Position numbers and translations under genes: made by a program | Shown: one piece after another, positions 49,258 through 59,660 of the stretch | Layout: the number at the start of each line of letters is the position of its first letter | Numbering within the stretch: position 1 is the first letter of the stretch | Assembly (NCBI GenBank): GCA_033782935.1 | Contig: JAWQEG010001538.1 | Coordinates: forward strand, 248,001-312,000 | DNA length: 64,000 nt | DNA from: Petrolisthes cinctipes | Taxonomy: Eukaryota > Arthropoda > Malacostraca > Decapoda > Porcellanidae | Reading direction: 5' to 3' | Notes under the pieces: generated by a model | What the model was told of the DNA's origin: nothing | The model's database searches: none | Seen by the model: only the letters and a program-made list of their open reading frames with translations

Positions 49258-50267
49258 TCACGTGAGAGGGGTCATATTGAATTCGTTCTTACGGTTCTTC
49301 TTGCCATTCTGTTTTAGAGAAGTAGTGATAGCATCAGCGTACAACAGTGAAGAAACATCAGGGGTTGCAGAGATAGCTTGAGGGTTGCATGAAACATGTT
49401 CAGTAGAAGAAGATGAAGTAGAAGAGGTTGGGTCAGAAATCTTAGAGAAAATCTCAGAAAGTGGTGGTAGTCCAGGAACAGGTTCAGTCTGCAAACAGAT
49501 TGTCTTCATCACGGGTCGGGGCTTTGCAACTGAAGCATAGGAAGTGGTAGGGGTCGGTGTTGCACGTGACGCCATAATGGTCTTCCTTGCATCGAAATAT
49601 GAGACACTAGAAGTAGCCTTCACCGCACAGATCTCCTTCTCCACCTCCCACACGGGACATGCCCGAGAGGAAGAAGGATGGGTACCCATGCAATTCACGC
49701 ACTTCTCAACCTCAGAAGTACAATCTTTATCAGCATGATCCTGACTCGAACACTTCCCACTGACTGAGACAACAGAGCGGCAAAAATTCCTTCCATGTCC
49801 AAATTTCTGGCACTTAAAACATCTCAAGGGGTTCGGAATATACGGTCTTACATTACAAATTTCATATCCAACTCGAATAGATTCAGGTAGTGAAGCTTTT
49901 CCAAAAGTCAAAATAACCGAAGCACTCTTAACTCTCTCGCCATGCTCCAAACGTGAAATGCGAAGTGCAGCAATGACATCCTGATCTCTAATTTCATGGA
50001 TGATGTCTGCCTCCTCCATGTACAAGAACTCCCACAGGAGACAACTCCCCTGCACGAGTTCATGGACTCAGGAATCGAACAAACAACATCGTAACAATGA
50101 AACTTAGTCATCTTCAAAAGATCAGCATTTATCGTCTTAACAAGGAGGGATCCATTCGACAATTTCTTGACCTGGTCCACCTCGCCACAACAATAGTCAA
50201 TCACCTTCTTAATAATGAAGGGGTTGACACTTGTTATAGGAGTTGGCCCAGATGCGCGAATCGTCAC
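49258..50267 (-). pseudogene. LINE ORF1 (gag-like) with zinc knuckles
   Basis: ATG at 50267 (MTIRASGPTPITSVNPFIIK) begins a 119-codon frame. One base indel near 50040 shifts it into the 265-codon frame that ends at 49258. The protein has an RRM-like half (KKLSNGSLLVKTINADLLKM; ASLPESIRVGYEICNVRPYI), CCHC knuckles (CFKCQKFGHGRNFC, CSSQDHADKDC, CVNCMGTHPSSSRAC) and a Ser/Thr-rich tail. It is the RNA-binding partner of ORF2. Confidence 0.85.
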
Positions 50268-50374
50268 AAACTTTGCGTTTTCAGGCCGTATCGAGGGTTA
50301 AGCCTGGTCAGGACCCCTCCCCACAATTGGGGGAGGGGCGGGAGGGGGTTCCATCATGACTCACTTCCCCCTAC
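50268..50374 (-). mobile_element. 5' UTR of the minus-strand I-group LINE
   Basis: G/C-rich leader with inverted runs (GGGGGAAGTGAGTCATGATG then CCCCC; CCCCTCCCCCAATTGTGGGGAGGGG). It meets the 5' end of the plus-strand LINE head-to-head at about 50375. Confidence 0.65.
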
Positions 50375-50375
50375 G

Positions 50376-52667
50376 GGGCCCCCCCAACATAAACCGCCTT
50401 GATGTGGTGAGGGGGCTTGCGTGTCTCTGAGACCTGACGAGCTAGAAAAGAGGGGGCTTTGGCCCCTGCTCTGCCCCGATTTCGGGGAGAGAGGGCTTCC
50501 CATGCTAGTCAGGTCGCCAGTGAGAGACCAGACTAAATGGTTCCCATGCATTAGGCTGCCAGTACGGGCCAACAGTGCTGACCTCCAGAGGGACTGCCCT
50601 CTAGGGGCCGTCCTGTGTTGGATGGTTGGGTGTCTGGGCCGGGAGATGTTGAGGAAGGGGGTCTCAGCACCGTCGTTGGCAAATTTTCGAGCCATTGGGA
50701 CTGCTTTTTAAAACGAGTGGCCCTGTGAGGGATGAGGTACCCCGCCAACGGCGACCAGCGCTCAGTCCCCTCATCTGCCCAGTAGGTAGTAGCTCTTGGC
50801 TCCTAGGGCCAACAACAATAAATTATTGATATATGGATAAAGAAAAGCAACAATATCTTCCTCGAGCGGTGGTCACCAGGCCCTCGAGACGTCACTCTCT
50901 GGTCGTGGTAGTAAGCAGAAAGCAGCAAATAAGACTAGACCTAGCAGGTCGGGTGTTGTGTCGAAGAACCCTGTTAGCGATTTGGACACGTTCAGATGAT
51001 GCAGTCCACCAATGTAGTTGACAGTGACAATGACTACTGCCCTAACATATTTGATGACTCTGTAAAGCATGTCCCAAAGGAACGTCGGGTTCCTACACCC
51101 TTTTGGTTTGTGGCTTACTACAGGGAGGGACGTGGTAACCTTATCCATGCTTCCCGGTATCTGGAGAAAGAAATTGGATTATTACCAATGGGCCACATAA
51201 AGAAATATGGTAATGGCATTTTAATCAGAGCCAAAGATCTTACACAGGCCATGATGCTCCTCAATCTCCCCTGTCCTTCTGATAGCATGTTTCAATCCAT
51301 TAAACCACATCGATCATTTAGTTATAGCAAGGGGCGTATATATAGTGAGGACCTGTATGAATTCTCTGAAGAGGACATTCTCGCTATGTGCCCAGACAGT
51401 GTCCAACAAGTAGCAAAGATGAAAGGCAGTAAAAATATGACCATCCTCATTTTCTATGGCTCACATATCCCAGATCGCATTAACATTAACCCCACCTCTT
51501 TTGAGGTGAAGCCTTTTGTTGAGCGTCTCCTACAGTGTTTCTGTTGTTATGAGTTTGGTCATGGGAGGAGGAACTGCAACAACCATTCCCAGTGTGGTAA
51601 TTGTTCTGCTTTTGACTCACATCTTACTTCTGAGTGTCGGTCAGAGAGTTACTGCTTTTACTGCAGAGATGCTCACTCCTTGCGTTCTCGCAAGGATATC
51701 CTCCACTTGGCTAATACCCAATTCATTAGCATAGGTAGTGCCAGACGGCAACTCAACTTCAGGCGTCAGATGGATGGTGGTGTGAAGACATACGCCTCCT
51801 CCCTTCGCTCTAAATTGGTTGCAGCACCCTCTCAACCCTCTCAAGAGGCAGCTGCTTTTTTCCTAATGAGAGCGTTTCTAAGGTTACTCTACATAATAGT
51901 TTCTCTGTCTTGGAAACTTTATCAGACACTCATTCTGGTGACCCTTCAACTGATGACAATTCTCAGACTTTTGCTAAAGGTGTCCATGTTTTAGAGGTTC
52001 ACGCTGCCACATGCTCTCCAAAAAGGAAACTTAAGTCACCTAAACTGCCACAGAGACGCCTTCGTGGTACCTCTGAGGCACTTGACTCCATAGATGTTCC
52101 TTCTTGCAATGCAACCATCTCTGTGGACTCATCTATAGCTTCCTCTCAATTTCACTAGAAGCGTTCTCGTGGCTCTGATGAATTTCTTGATTCAACAGAA
52201 GTTCCTTCTCGCAAGCTTTCTTCGGGATCATCAGAGGGGCATGAAGTTAATGTGGATGCCACGGATGTTGTGACTTCAAAAGATTCAGTTTCTCTTCCGC
52301 TTGAGCAGCGGAGTGATTCTACCACCTGTTTTATGGATGTTGATGTATCTGCCTGTGTCAGTGATACCACTGCTGTACAGGACAAAACCAATGTAATTGT
52401 TTCAAAAAATATCCAAGCTCATATACCTTCAACTTCTTCTAACATATCAGATGCTTCAGGGACTCGTCTACGGGTCCAAATTACTGCCCCAAGTACTGCT
52501 CCTCGGGTTCGCTCTTCTTCTAGTGGCCCAGGATTAGACAAATCTTATCGTTTGAGTAAACCCTCAGGTCGAGGTGGTAGTGGGAAGTACTTCTGTGAGG
52601 CTTCCCAAAAATCAGTACTAAAGTAACATTGTTCAACTTCCTTCAGTGGAATTGCCGTGGCTTGCGT
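50376..52667 (+). mobile_element. I-group LINE (plus), 5' UTR and ORF1, truncated by gypsy fragment
   Basis: The 5' end GGCCCCCCCAAC... CCGCCTTGATGTGGTG AGGGGGCTTGCGTG starts the same leader as at 62.79 kb and 2.93 kb. ORF1 follows, then the first 15 codons of ORF2 (LFNFLQWNCRGLRA) before the sequence switches to the minus-strand gypsy fragment at about 52668. Confidence 0.8.
50833..52626 (+). pseudogene. LINE ORF1 (gag-like), full span with frameshifts
   Basis: ATG at 50833 (MDKEKQQYLPRAVV) opens the N-terminus, but about 250 bases of the RRM-like part present in the 2.0-2.5 kb copy are missing near 50990. The main frame 50996-51994 contains GHIKKYGNGILIRAKDLTQA, SKGRIYSEDLYEF and knuckles CFCCYEFGHGRRNC, CGNC, CFYC. 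It then frameshifts near 51850 into the Ser/Thr-rich tail (51910-52158, a TAG at 52156, then 52252-52626, ending KSVLK). Inactive. Confidence 0.85.
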
Positions 52668-53445
52668 GCTTCTTGGCGAACACCTTGCCGTAGGTTGACA
52701 TCAACTTCCACAGCTGCGTCACTTGCTCGGGAAGTAAATGCGACACCTTGTCCCGTAGAGTAGTCTCTGCTTCCTCATTGTCCACCCAATTACTTTCTTG
52801 AAATTTACAAGTTATCTCTGCCACATCATCATCATCTTCTTCCACAGCCAGGGACTCTGGATGGTAAGCACTGCTTCTAACATGTTTAACACCCAACTCT
52901 TCCAAAGTCTGCTGGAACAGGTTAGACAAGAAATTAGAACCCCTATCAGACTGTATTTCATTAGGTAACCCAAACTTAGTACAAAATCCTAACAATGCTT
53001 TTACAACAGCCTTAGCATTCATAGTTCTGAGGGGAATTGCCTCAGGGTACCTCGTACAAGGGTCTAATATAGTAAGAAGATACTGAAATCCGGTAGAAGT
53101 GGTAGGAAGTGGACCCACTATGTCTATAATTAACTTTGAGAAAGGTGGCCCAATAGCAGGGATGGGAATTAGGGGAGACTTAGATGGTTTCTGGTTAGGC
53201 CGTCCCACAACCTGGCATGTATGACAACTCCTTACATGCTGGTACACATCAGCCCTCATGGCAGGCCAGTAAAATTCTGCCCTAAACCGTTCAAGTGTTT
53301 TCCTCACTCCTAAGTGGGCAGCAAAGGGAATATCATGGGCTAGCCTAATTAGTTCCTGCCTGCACACACTCGGCACAACTAACTGGTGTACATCCCTCAA
53401 TCCATCATCCACACTAGTATGAGGAGGTCTCCACCTCCTGTACAA
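52668..53445 (-). pseudogene. Ty3/gypsy integrase fragment, followed by pre-RT spacer
   Basis: H37/H44/C74/C77 form the integrase zinc finger (LAHDIPFAAHLGVRKTL, CHTC). The catalytic core has IIDIVGPLP (D108) and IQSDRGSNFLSNLF (D167). It reaches SSAYHPESLA and then, without a frame break, an acidic stretch (VEEDDDDVAEI) and VSHLLPEQVTQLWKLMSTYG KVFA, which looks like the segment just upstream of RT. The third catalytic residue and the C-terminal domain are missing. After KVFA the sequence becomes the I-group LINE, so the element is cut there. Confidence 0.85.
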
Positions 53446-54260
53446 AACTCCATCCTTCTCATATAAACATGAACCCTTTCTTCCCCCATGTTTTCAACTG
53501 CCAGGCTCCTTAACTCTTGGATACCTGGGTCACTAACTTGCAAGTTCTTAAATCTATCAACATCGACACACTCCAAAGCCAACTGCTCACTAGAGTCATC
53601 TGAAAAAAGATTAGTTAAAGAAAGATCGTCCGGTGATTCTCCATCACCGTCAACGTCCTCCACTGGTGGGTCGGAAGGAGTTACAACAGCCTCGGCTGCT
53701 TCCACACGCCGGCTCTCCTCCACCCTTGACATCGATCGGGTCACGGCACATACAGGGAAGTTCATCTGGTCCTCATCCTCCACAACTTCGGCAGGTACAG
53801 GATCCTTGGTCATAACTGGGGCACTCACTTCCTCACCCCTGACCAAATCATTCCCAAGAATTAGATCCACATTAGACTCGGGCAATGACTCCACCACTCC
53901 AACCTGTGCCGTTCCGTTAAATAAATTACAACTCACCCTACACTCCACCAAAGGAACCATCAGGGAGCCTCCGACTCCCCTGAGCAAAACAAAGTCTTTG
54001 GACCTCAACTCAACATGTTTCGGTCTTACCCACAGAGTAATTGTAGAACCAGTGTCTCGGAGTATCTTAACAGGATGCTGGGATTCCCCCAGCTTGACCA
54101 ACCCATCAGACCGATACGGAGCATAACAATCCTCAGCCGCAGCATCCGTAGCTACCGACTGGACAACAGCTCCTGTAACGTCAGACATGGGAACAGCATC
54201 CACTGCACCCTTCCCTCCTTCTGAAAGAACTCTATCTTTAGAAGTGGGCAAAACAGAGTT
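53446..54260 (-). pseudogene. Ty3/gypsy aspartic protease and protease-integrase linker
   Basis: ILRDTGSTITLW (active-site DTGS, residues 67-70) and VDLILGNDLVRG form a retropepsin fold. A Glu/Asp-rich linker follows (VEDEDQMNFPVCAVTRSMSR, SLTNLFSDDSSEQLALECVD), then VSDPGIQELRSLAVENMGEE leading into the integrase frame; a frameshift lies near 53440. The upstream gag end is lost at the boundary with the Penelope-like element near 54260. Confidence 0.8.
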
Positions 54261-54271
54261 CCCTGCCCTAC

Positions 54272-55690
54272 ATGTATGGACTAATTAAAACTCACAAGCC
54301 CAATAATCCAGCCAGACCTATTATTAGTTCTGTGGGATCCATCACCTATAAATTATCAAAGTGGTTAACTTCTTTGCTAAGCTCTTTAGTTGGCACAATT
54401 TCGGACTCCAACTTAAAAAACAATGTTGACTTAGTAGAAAAACTTAACAATTTACAGGTAACTGGTGCATTTAAGCTTGTGAGTTTTGATGTTAAATCTC
54501 TATTTACCAAAGTTCCTGTTGACGACCTTTTGGATTATCTTGATGAAATACTTGATAACATCCCTCTCCCTTTCACCAAAAATGCTATCTTAAAATTGAT
54601 TAAGCTATGCATTAAAGACTGCAAATTTGTTTTTCAAGATGAATATTTTGAGCAGAAATTCGGTATGGCAATGGGCAATCCACTCTCCCCAGTTTTGGGT
54701 AATTTGTACATGGAGTTTTTTGAGAAGAAACTGCTTAATAACATTTTACCCAGTAATGAGGTATGGTACAGGTATGTAGATGACGTACTTTGCCTCTGGC
54801 CATGCACTGAAAATCTAGATAACTTTCTGCCATTGCTTAACAACTTAGCCCCTTCCATTAATTTTACCATTGAAATTGAGGAGGATGCAAAATTGCCATT
54901 TTTGGATTGCCTGATTCATAGGGTAGGCAACACCTTTGAGTTTAGCATTTACAGTAAACCAACCAATGTTTTGTCATATATTAATTTTTACTCTGCACAC
55001 CACGATAAAGTCAAACTGTCTGTTTTCTCTTCCATGTACTTACGTGCTCTACGTGTATGTAGTCCTGAATTCATGGATGAGGAATTTGGATTTATCGCTG
55101 ACATTGGAGCAAAATTAAAATACCCCAAACCATTTTTGGATAAAGCCTTAAAATTGGCAAGAACATCATTTTATAGGGTTGAACCTCCCCTACCCCGTGA
55201 CAATAAAAACTTACTGATATTACCCTACAGTCATAAATTTGCCCAAATCCCTCATCTTCTAAGAACATGGAATGTTAATTTTGCCTTTTGCAATGATAAC
55301 ACAGTCAAGAAAATGTTGATCAAAAATTCACCCAATTCCTCATGTGGGTGTATCTACAAAGTACCTTGTAAAGAATGTAATATGTTCTATATAGGACAAA
55401 CTGGAAAAGACCTTTCAACCAGGGTCAAACAGCATAAATATAGTGTTAGGACCGGACAAGAATCTAATGCTTTATTTATTCATATGAGAGACAATAATCA
55501 TTGTATTGACTGGGATAATGCCTCATCAATCATGTCTTGTAATTCATCCGTAAATAGAAACATCATAGAGTCAAGTTTGATTAAACACACAGAAAATATT
55601 AATATGAATTTAAACAATGGTATGTACAAGTTGGATAGTTTCATCATAGACAAGATTGTTAATAAGATAAGTCCAACTGCTATTCCTTAA
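54272..55690 (+). CDS. Penelope-like RT with GIY-YIG endonuclease, unbroken ORF
   Basis: An intact frame of 472 codons. The RT starts at MYGLIKTHKPNNPARPIISS. Motif A has SFDVKSLFTKVP (D73), motif B has GMAMGNPLSPVLGNLYMEFF, and the catalytic YVDD is at residues 168-171. LPFLDCLIHR and YSKPTNVLSYINF are conserved in Penelope-like elements. A Cys cluster (CGCIYKVPCKEC) overlaps the GIY-YIG nuclease (CIY 360-362, FYIGQTG 372-378, R384, H388, E433). Full-length proteins of this family are longer, so the N-terminus is missing and ATG 54272 is only the first Met after truncation near 54261. No stops or frameshifts; the best-kept ORF in the window. Confidence 0.9.
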   Translation: MYGLIKTHKPNNPARPIISSVGSITYKLSKWLTSLLSSLVGTISDSNLKNNVDLVEKLNNLQVTGAFKLVSFDVKSLFTKVPVDDLLDYLDEILDNIPLPFTKNAILKLIKLCIKDCKFVFQDEYFEQKFGMAMGNPLSPVLGNLYMEFFEKKLLNNILPSNEVWYRYVDDVLCLWPCTENLDNFLPLLNNLAPSINFTIEIEEDAKLPFLDCLIHRVGNTFEFSIYSKPTNVLSYINFYSAHHDKVKLSVFSSMYLRALRVCSPEFMDEEFGFIADIGAKLKYPKPFLDKALKLARTSFYRVEPPLPRDNKNLLILPYSHKFAQIPHLLRTWNVNFAFCNDNTVKKMLIKNSPNSSCGCIYKVPCKECNMFYIGQTGKDLSTRVKQHKYSVRTGQESNALFIHMRDNNHCIDWDNASSIMSCNSSVNRNIIESSLIKHTENINMNLNNGMYKLDSFIIDKIVNKISPTAIP

Positions 55691-55969
55691 TGACTGAGGA
55701 TAATCTTAGGCTTAGTGGTCATGTCAGGTAAATCCTTGTAGCACCATATGGGTGTATATTGCTTTGAACTCACAGTGGCAACACCTTCAGGTTGCCAGTT
55801 AGTTATTAAGTGTATCGGTATATAAGGTGTCTCTCGGCAACCATTCTTCTACATTCTGTATTTCCCCTGAAGATGTGAATACACGAAAGCGCTTGGGACT
55901 CCGTGTTTATTTTTCCTTCCTTGTGGATTTACGCATATTCCTGGATCACGTGCCACCAAGTGATTTATT

Positions 55970-56035
<66 letters not shown>
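55691..56035 (+). mobile_element. Penelope-like 3' UTR / terminal region with (TA)n
   Basis: It follows the stop directly. It contains TATAAGGTGTCTCTCGGCAAC, CCCTGAAGATGTGAATACACG AAAGCGC and TTCCTTGTGGATTTACGCAT, ending in (TA)31 at 55973-56035. Related fragments lie at 41971-42062 and 43088-43205. The CTGAAGA...GAAA arrangement is discussed as a possible hammerhead core. Confidence 0.75.
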
Positions 56036-56036
<1 letters not shown>

Positions 56037-56686
56037 TGTCGCGGTCAATAATAATCATCCACATATGGGTATCTCAAGCAATTTACTGTCTAATGTTTTC
56101 ACTTTCACAAATAATGTTATTGTTTTAAGTAGTGTGTAGCTGCTTGTAGAAAATTAAAATATGGTAATTAATATATTTATTGGAAAGTTTATCATCTAAG
56201 GAACAGAGGAAAGCTGTCAAACTCTTATGTGAGTTACTCCTATATGGATGAATATATTTGACCACGACTATATATATATATAAAGGGTATATATAGGCAG
56301 GAAATTTTCTATAATACAGGTTTCATCAAAAGTGATGGCAAGATTAGTATTCACTATTTACTTTGATGTGTTTTCTTTAATGTATTTAGTTCTCTTTTGA
56401 AAGTCTATTTATGACCTCACCGTAGGAGGTCATTATGCTAGATCCGACTTTGGGTCCCTAAGCCTTCATCAGTAACGTAGTAGTAGAAGTGTTGTTTTTC
56501 TCGCTGTAAATATGTGGAGCGATTTTTTCTTTCTTTTTCATATCACCTATAATATGGGTATTATGGCAGTATTTTATTTTTCCTTTTTTTTCTCCTTTCT
56601 TCCTTTCTTTTTTAGCAACATTTGATTTGCCGAAGCTGGTCAGTAGTGTAGTTCTGCTGGACCAGACTTCCCTGACCTGGAAGATG
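56036..56686. other. No gene recognised
   Basis: AT-rich; TATATATATA at 56270 and a CT-rich tract at 56580-56612. An approximate palindrome GACCTCACCGTAGGAGGTC lies at 56413. Confidence 0.45.
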
Positions 56687-57892
56687 TGGTTAGATTTGGC
56701 AACGGGAGATGTGTTGGTGAAAAAGGTCGAGGCGAGGAGAGGCGGACACCCACGGCGACAGTGGGTTGGTCGGTGGGCTGTTAGTCCTCCTTCTCCTCTT
56801 CCTCTTCACCGTCTGCCATTCCCTTTCATCATCCAGGTCCATGTTGTCAGTGGTGTCCTCTCTCGTGGTGGTGGTGGAAATCGTTCGGGAACTGGTGTCG
56901 GGGTTCTGAGTGTCCACCTCTGTTTCGTGGTCTTCTTGGGAAGGTTCAGGGAGTGGTGGTTCTGGTGCCTTCCCAACATTCCCCCGGTTGAGTGGGCGAG
57001 GCAGCATTAACCAGCGACAGGGACGAGGTTGGTTGCTTGTCCTCTCTTCTCCTCCCCCGTCGTGCACACAGGCTTGCTGCCTCGTTTCTTGGTAGTGGTG
57101 GTTGTAGTTGTTTTGAGTGGTTGTAGATCAGAAAAAATGGCTATTTGTGGCAAGCCATTTCTCCAACAAAATGTCCATGAGGAGGTCAGAGAGACGACCT
57201 AACCCTTCTGCAGCTAAGGCAACGCCAGTCTTGGTGCAGACGGTGACGATATCTGCCTGCTGCTGCCTTCGCTGTGATGGTTGGGTGGCCTTCTCCCACT
57301 GGCGTGGAATTAGCCTAGGACCTGCCCACCATTAGGTGGTAGCCTCCACGCCCTTCCTCCCTTCTTCCACAGTGAAGGACACCTCTTCTCCATCCTCCAG
57401 TGATGGTGGTGAGATGGTGGCACCAGAGAGAAGGATGCCCTTCCTGTGGACGAAGTAATCTCACTCGTCGCTGGTAACAAAACCATAGCCCTTCAAATCG
57501 TTAAACCACTTTACCCTGCCAACAAGTCGGTCTGCAAGGGAAGTGTTGGTGTTGGTTGTAGGTGTTGACTGGACCTTGGCTGGTTGTAGAATCTGGAGCG
57601 AGGATAGGCTTTATGCCTATCGACTCATGGTGTTGGTCATGAAGACAGTCAGTCTTGTTACATCAACACATCTTCCCCTAGCCTACTGCATAAGGTTGCT
57701 ACCTTTGCTCTTACAGCCGGGTACCTACTTACTGCTAGGTGAACAGGGACATAGGGGACTGGGAAAATTGTCCAACAATTCCACTGACTCGGAAATCGAA
57801 ACCTGGAGATCTCGCGTGCTGGGCGAGTATGCTAACCATTACACCAGCAGCACCCCCTGGAGCGAGGTGCGGGATGGCCCTTTTTGAAGTGT
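56687..57892 (-). pseudogene. Cold-shock-domain ORF with basic tail, broken and interrupted by a SINE
   Basis: One minus-strand frame can be followed over about 300 codons apart from the SINE. LADRLVGRVKWFNDLKGYGF (RNP1), a TGA stop, DYFVHRKGILLSG (RNP2), LEDGEEVSFTVEEGRKGVEA and, after a TAA stop, WAGPRLIP give a whole cold-shock (Y-box type) domain, which binds single-stranded nucleic acid. A helical stretch follows (LGRLSDLLMDILLEKW), a third stop, then an unstructured Thr/Pro-rich part and a basic end REWQTVKRKRRRR. The last 125 codons are open. No ATG was found upstream of the domain; a TGA lies at about 57890. The basic tail resembles LINE ORF1 proteins, so a retroelement ORF is likelier than a host Y-box gene. 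Confidence 0.65.
57604..57856 (-). mobile_element. tRNA-derived SINE, 253 bp, with 11-bp target duplication
   Basis: The minus strand begins GGGTGCTGCTGGTGTAATGG TTAGC (A box), then GGTTTCGATTTCC (B box), and ends GGCATAAAGCCTAT. It is flanked by CTGGAGCGAGG (57593-57603 and 57857-57867). Removing it and one duplication leaves the cold-shock ORF in one frame (PSRTSLQILQP), so insertion came after the ORF. Confidence 0.85.
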
Positions 57893-57949
57893 GGGCGAGT
57901 CTCAATGAGCGGGGTATGGTGGAATGAAGTTCGCGCTGATTGTTTGAGG

Positions 57950-59200
57950 CCTCGTTGTCTTCATGGTGAACTGTATGGGTGTGTCACCTATTTCTTAGGC
58001 TTGGAAGCGCTTTCAGATCTTCCCTCTGTATGTTAAGTTGGGGCTCCAATTCTCTTATGTAAAGAGCCTCCAGGATTGAAAAGCGTCTGGGGTCTTTACA
58101 TGTTTCCAGCATTTCTGTGTTTGACTCAGATATCTCTCTTGTTATGTTCATGATGTGTTGGCTTTTCAGATGTTTTCTTGGTAGCTCCTGATGCCAGGTG
58201 AAATGTTAAGCGGCGAGAGAACCTAGTTGTCGTCATGCCGATGTACAGTACGACTTGTTGAGGACTGTGCAGTTTCCTCGTTTGCATGAGAAGTTAGAAA
58301 CAACATGGGACTTCTGGGCTGTCTCCTTCGACAGGCTGGGGCTGTTCTTGAGTAGGAGGTGGCATGTTTTCATATTTTTGTAGTAAATGTGGAGCTTAAT
58401 ATTTTTCTCAGTGCTCGTCGGTTTATTATTACGAGAAACTATGATTTTTTATAATTATTTCTTCTTTGTATGCGGTAGAAAAGAACGCTTTATATAAAAT
58501 GGTGATGTCTGTCTTGCTGTCATGCGTGTTGTTGCCGCTGTTGATCCTGCTGCTGTCAGTACACCATTTCCCGATTTTTTTCTTCGCACAGCATTTAATT
58601 TCTTCGGTGAAACCATTCTTAGCGAGAACTTGTGTTGATCGTTCAATTTCGTCGTTTACTTGTTTCCATGTACTGCAGTGTGTAAGTGTTCTTCTGATGT
58701 GTGCGCCGGTGGTGGAGTCCTTGTATCTCTGGGGGCACTCACTTCTTCTGTTAAGGCAATGTCCGGAGTTAGTCGGTTTAAAGTAGACTTGCATGTTGAA
58801 GGAACTGTTGTCCTGTTTTACCAGCACTCCCAGGAATGGCATGGTGTTATTGATGCTTATTTCTACGATGAGGGTAAGGCCTGATTTATCTTGTAAGGTG
58901 AGTCCAAGGAGTTTCGCTTCTGAATCCTCTTTTGTTTTGATAAAAATGTAGTCGATCTAGCGGAAGTAAATTTCAGGCTCCTGGTGTGCGGGGCAGGTGA
59001 ATGGAGCCCCTTCTTTTGTGCAGCTTTCGAAAGGGACCTCGTAGCACTGGTTCGGTGTTGTCGAGGGAAGGGGTGGTGTCGTTGCGGTAGACCTGGTCAG
59101 AGATGTAGTCCATGGTGCGGTCCACGGGGACGTTGCAAGGTAAATCAAGTCTGCATGGATCTGAACTCTGTCTTGGTTGATGGAGATCCTGGTGTGACTG
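57950..59200 (-). pseudogene. Penelope-like element, decayed (RT end plus GIY-YIG)
   Basis: The frame 58429-58842 encodes MPFLGVLVKQDNSSFNMQVY, FKPTNSGHCLNRRSECPQRY and CSTWKQVNDEIERSTQVL, the C-terminal RT region of Penelope-like elements. Upstream, the catalytic YIDD box (about 58960) is altered to stop-IDY. Downstream in another frame QQVVLYIGMTTTRFSRRLTF is the GIY-YIG nuclease, and ALYIRELEPQLNIQ ends the protein near 58020. Several frameshifts and stops. It belongs to a different subfamily from the 54.27 kb element. Confidence 0.8.
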
Positions 59201-59329
59201 ATAAATTGACGACTTTCTTGAAAGAGATCGGACTACTCAGAGAGTTGTGACCTCGATTTTATTATAATTTTTGTGTGGGATAGGTATTGGGCTATTTATA
59301 CATAAATATACTTATATGTATGGCCAGAC

Positions 59330-59660
59330 GCATCAATCACAAATGCGGTGGCCACAAATGAATCACCTCCATGCACATCAGTCCCCCACAATTGGCGTCC
59401 CTCCTCTCAACCAACGACACTCTCACTCACATACCTCTCAACTCCATCCTTCCACCTCACTCTCGGTTTGGATCTTCCCCCTCGTCCATCCACATCACTC
59501 TCGTACACATTCTTAGCCAACCTCTCGCGCCCCATTTGCTCCACATGACCGAACCAACACATGTTTTTCCTTTATACACTCTATAGAACGCCCACATCCA
59601 CACCACATCGATCACATACTTCTTCATGCGTCAATCTATCACACCATGTTACATCACACA
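59330..59660 (-). pseudogene. RTE-like LINE C-terminal fragment
   Basis: On the minus strand CWFGHVEQMGRERLAKNVYE SDVDG, KPRVRWKDGVERYVSESVVG match the C-terminal block seen at 28480-28700 in the RTE-like copy, with one stop. A different RTE subfamily from that copy. Confidence 0.7.

Larger units (their letters stand above)
45403..50385 (-). mobile_element. I-group LINE, essentially full length (about 5.0 kb)
   Basis: The minus-strand order is 5' UTR, gag-like ORF1, ORF2 with EEP endonuclease, RT, RNase H, 3' UTR and a tail of ATCA units at 45403-45421. All domains are present and only a handful of stops and frameshifts separate the frames, so insertion is fairly recent. Its 3' end is shared with the fragment at 44640 and, in the CGTATNTGACC...GTTGCGC block, with the other I-group family at 1.3 and 29.5 kb. 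Confidence 0.85.

Noticed and set aside
53488..54126. Plus-strand 212-codon Ser-rich ORF
   Set aside because: Antisense shadow of the gypsy protease and linker on the minus strand.
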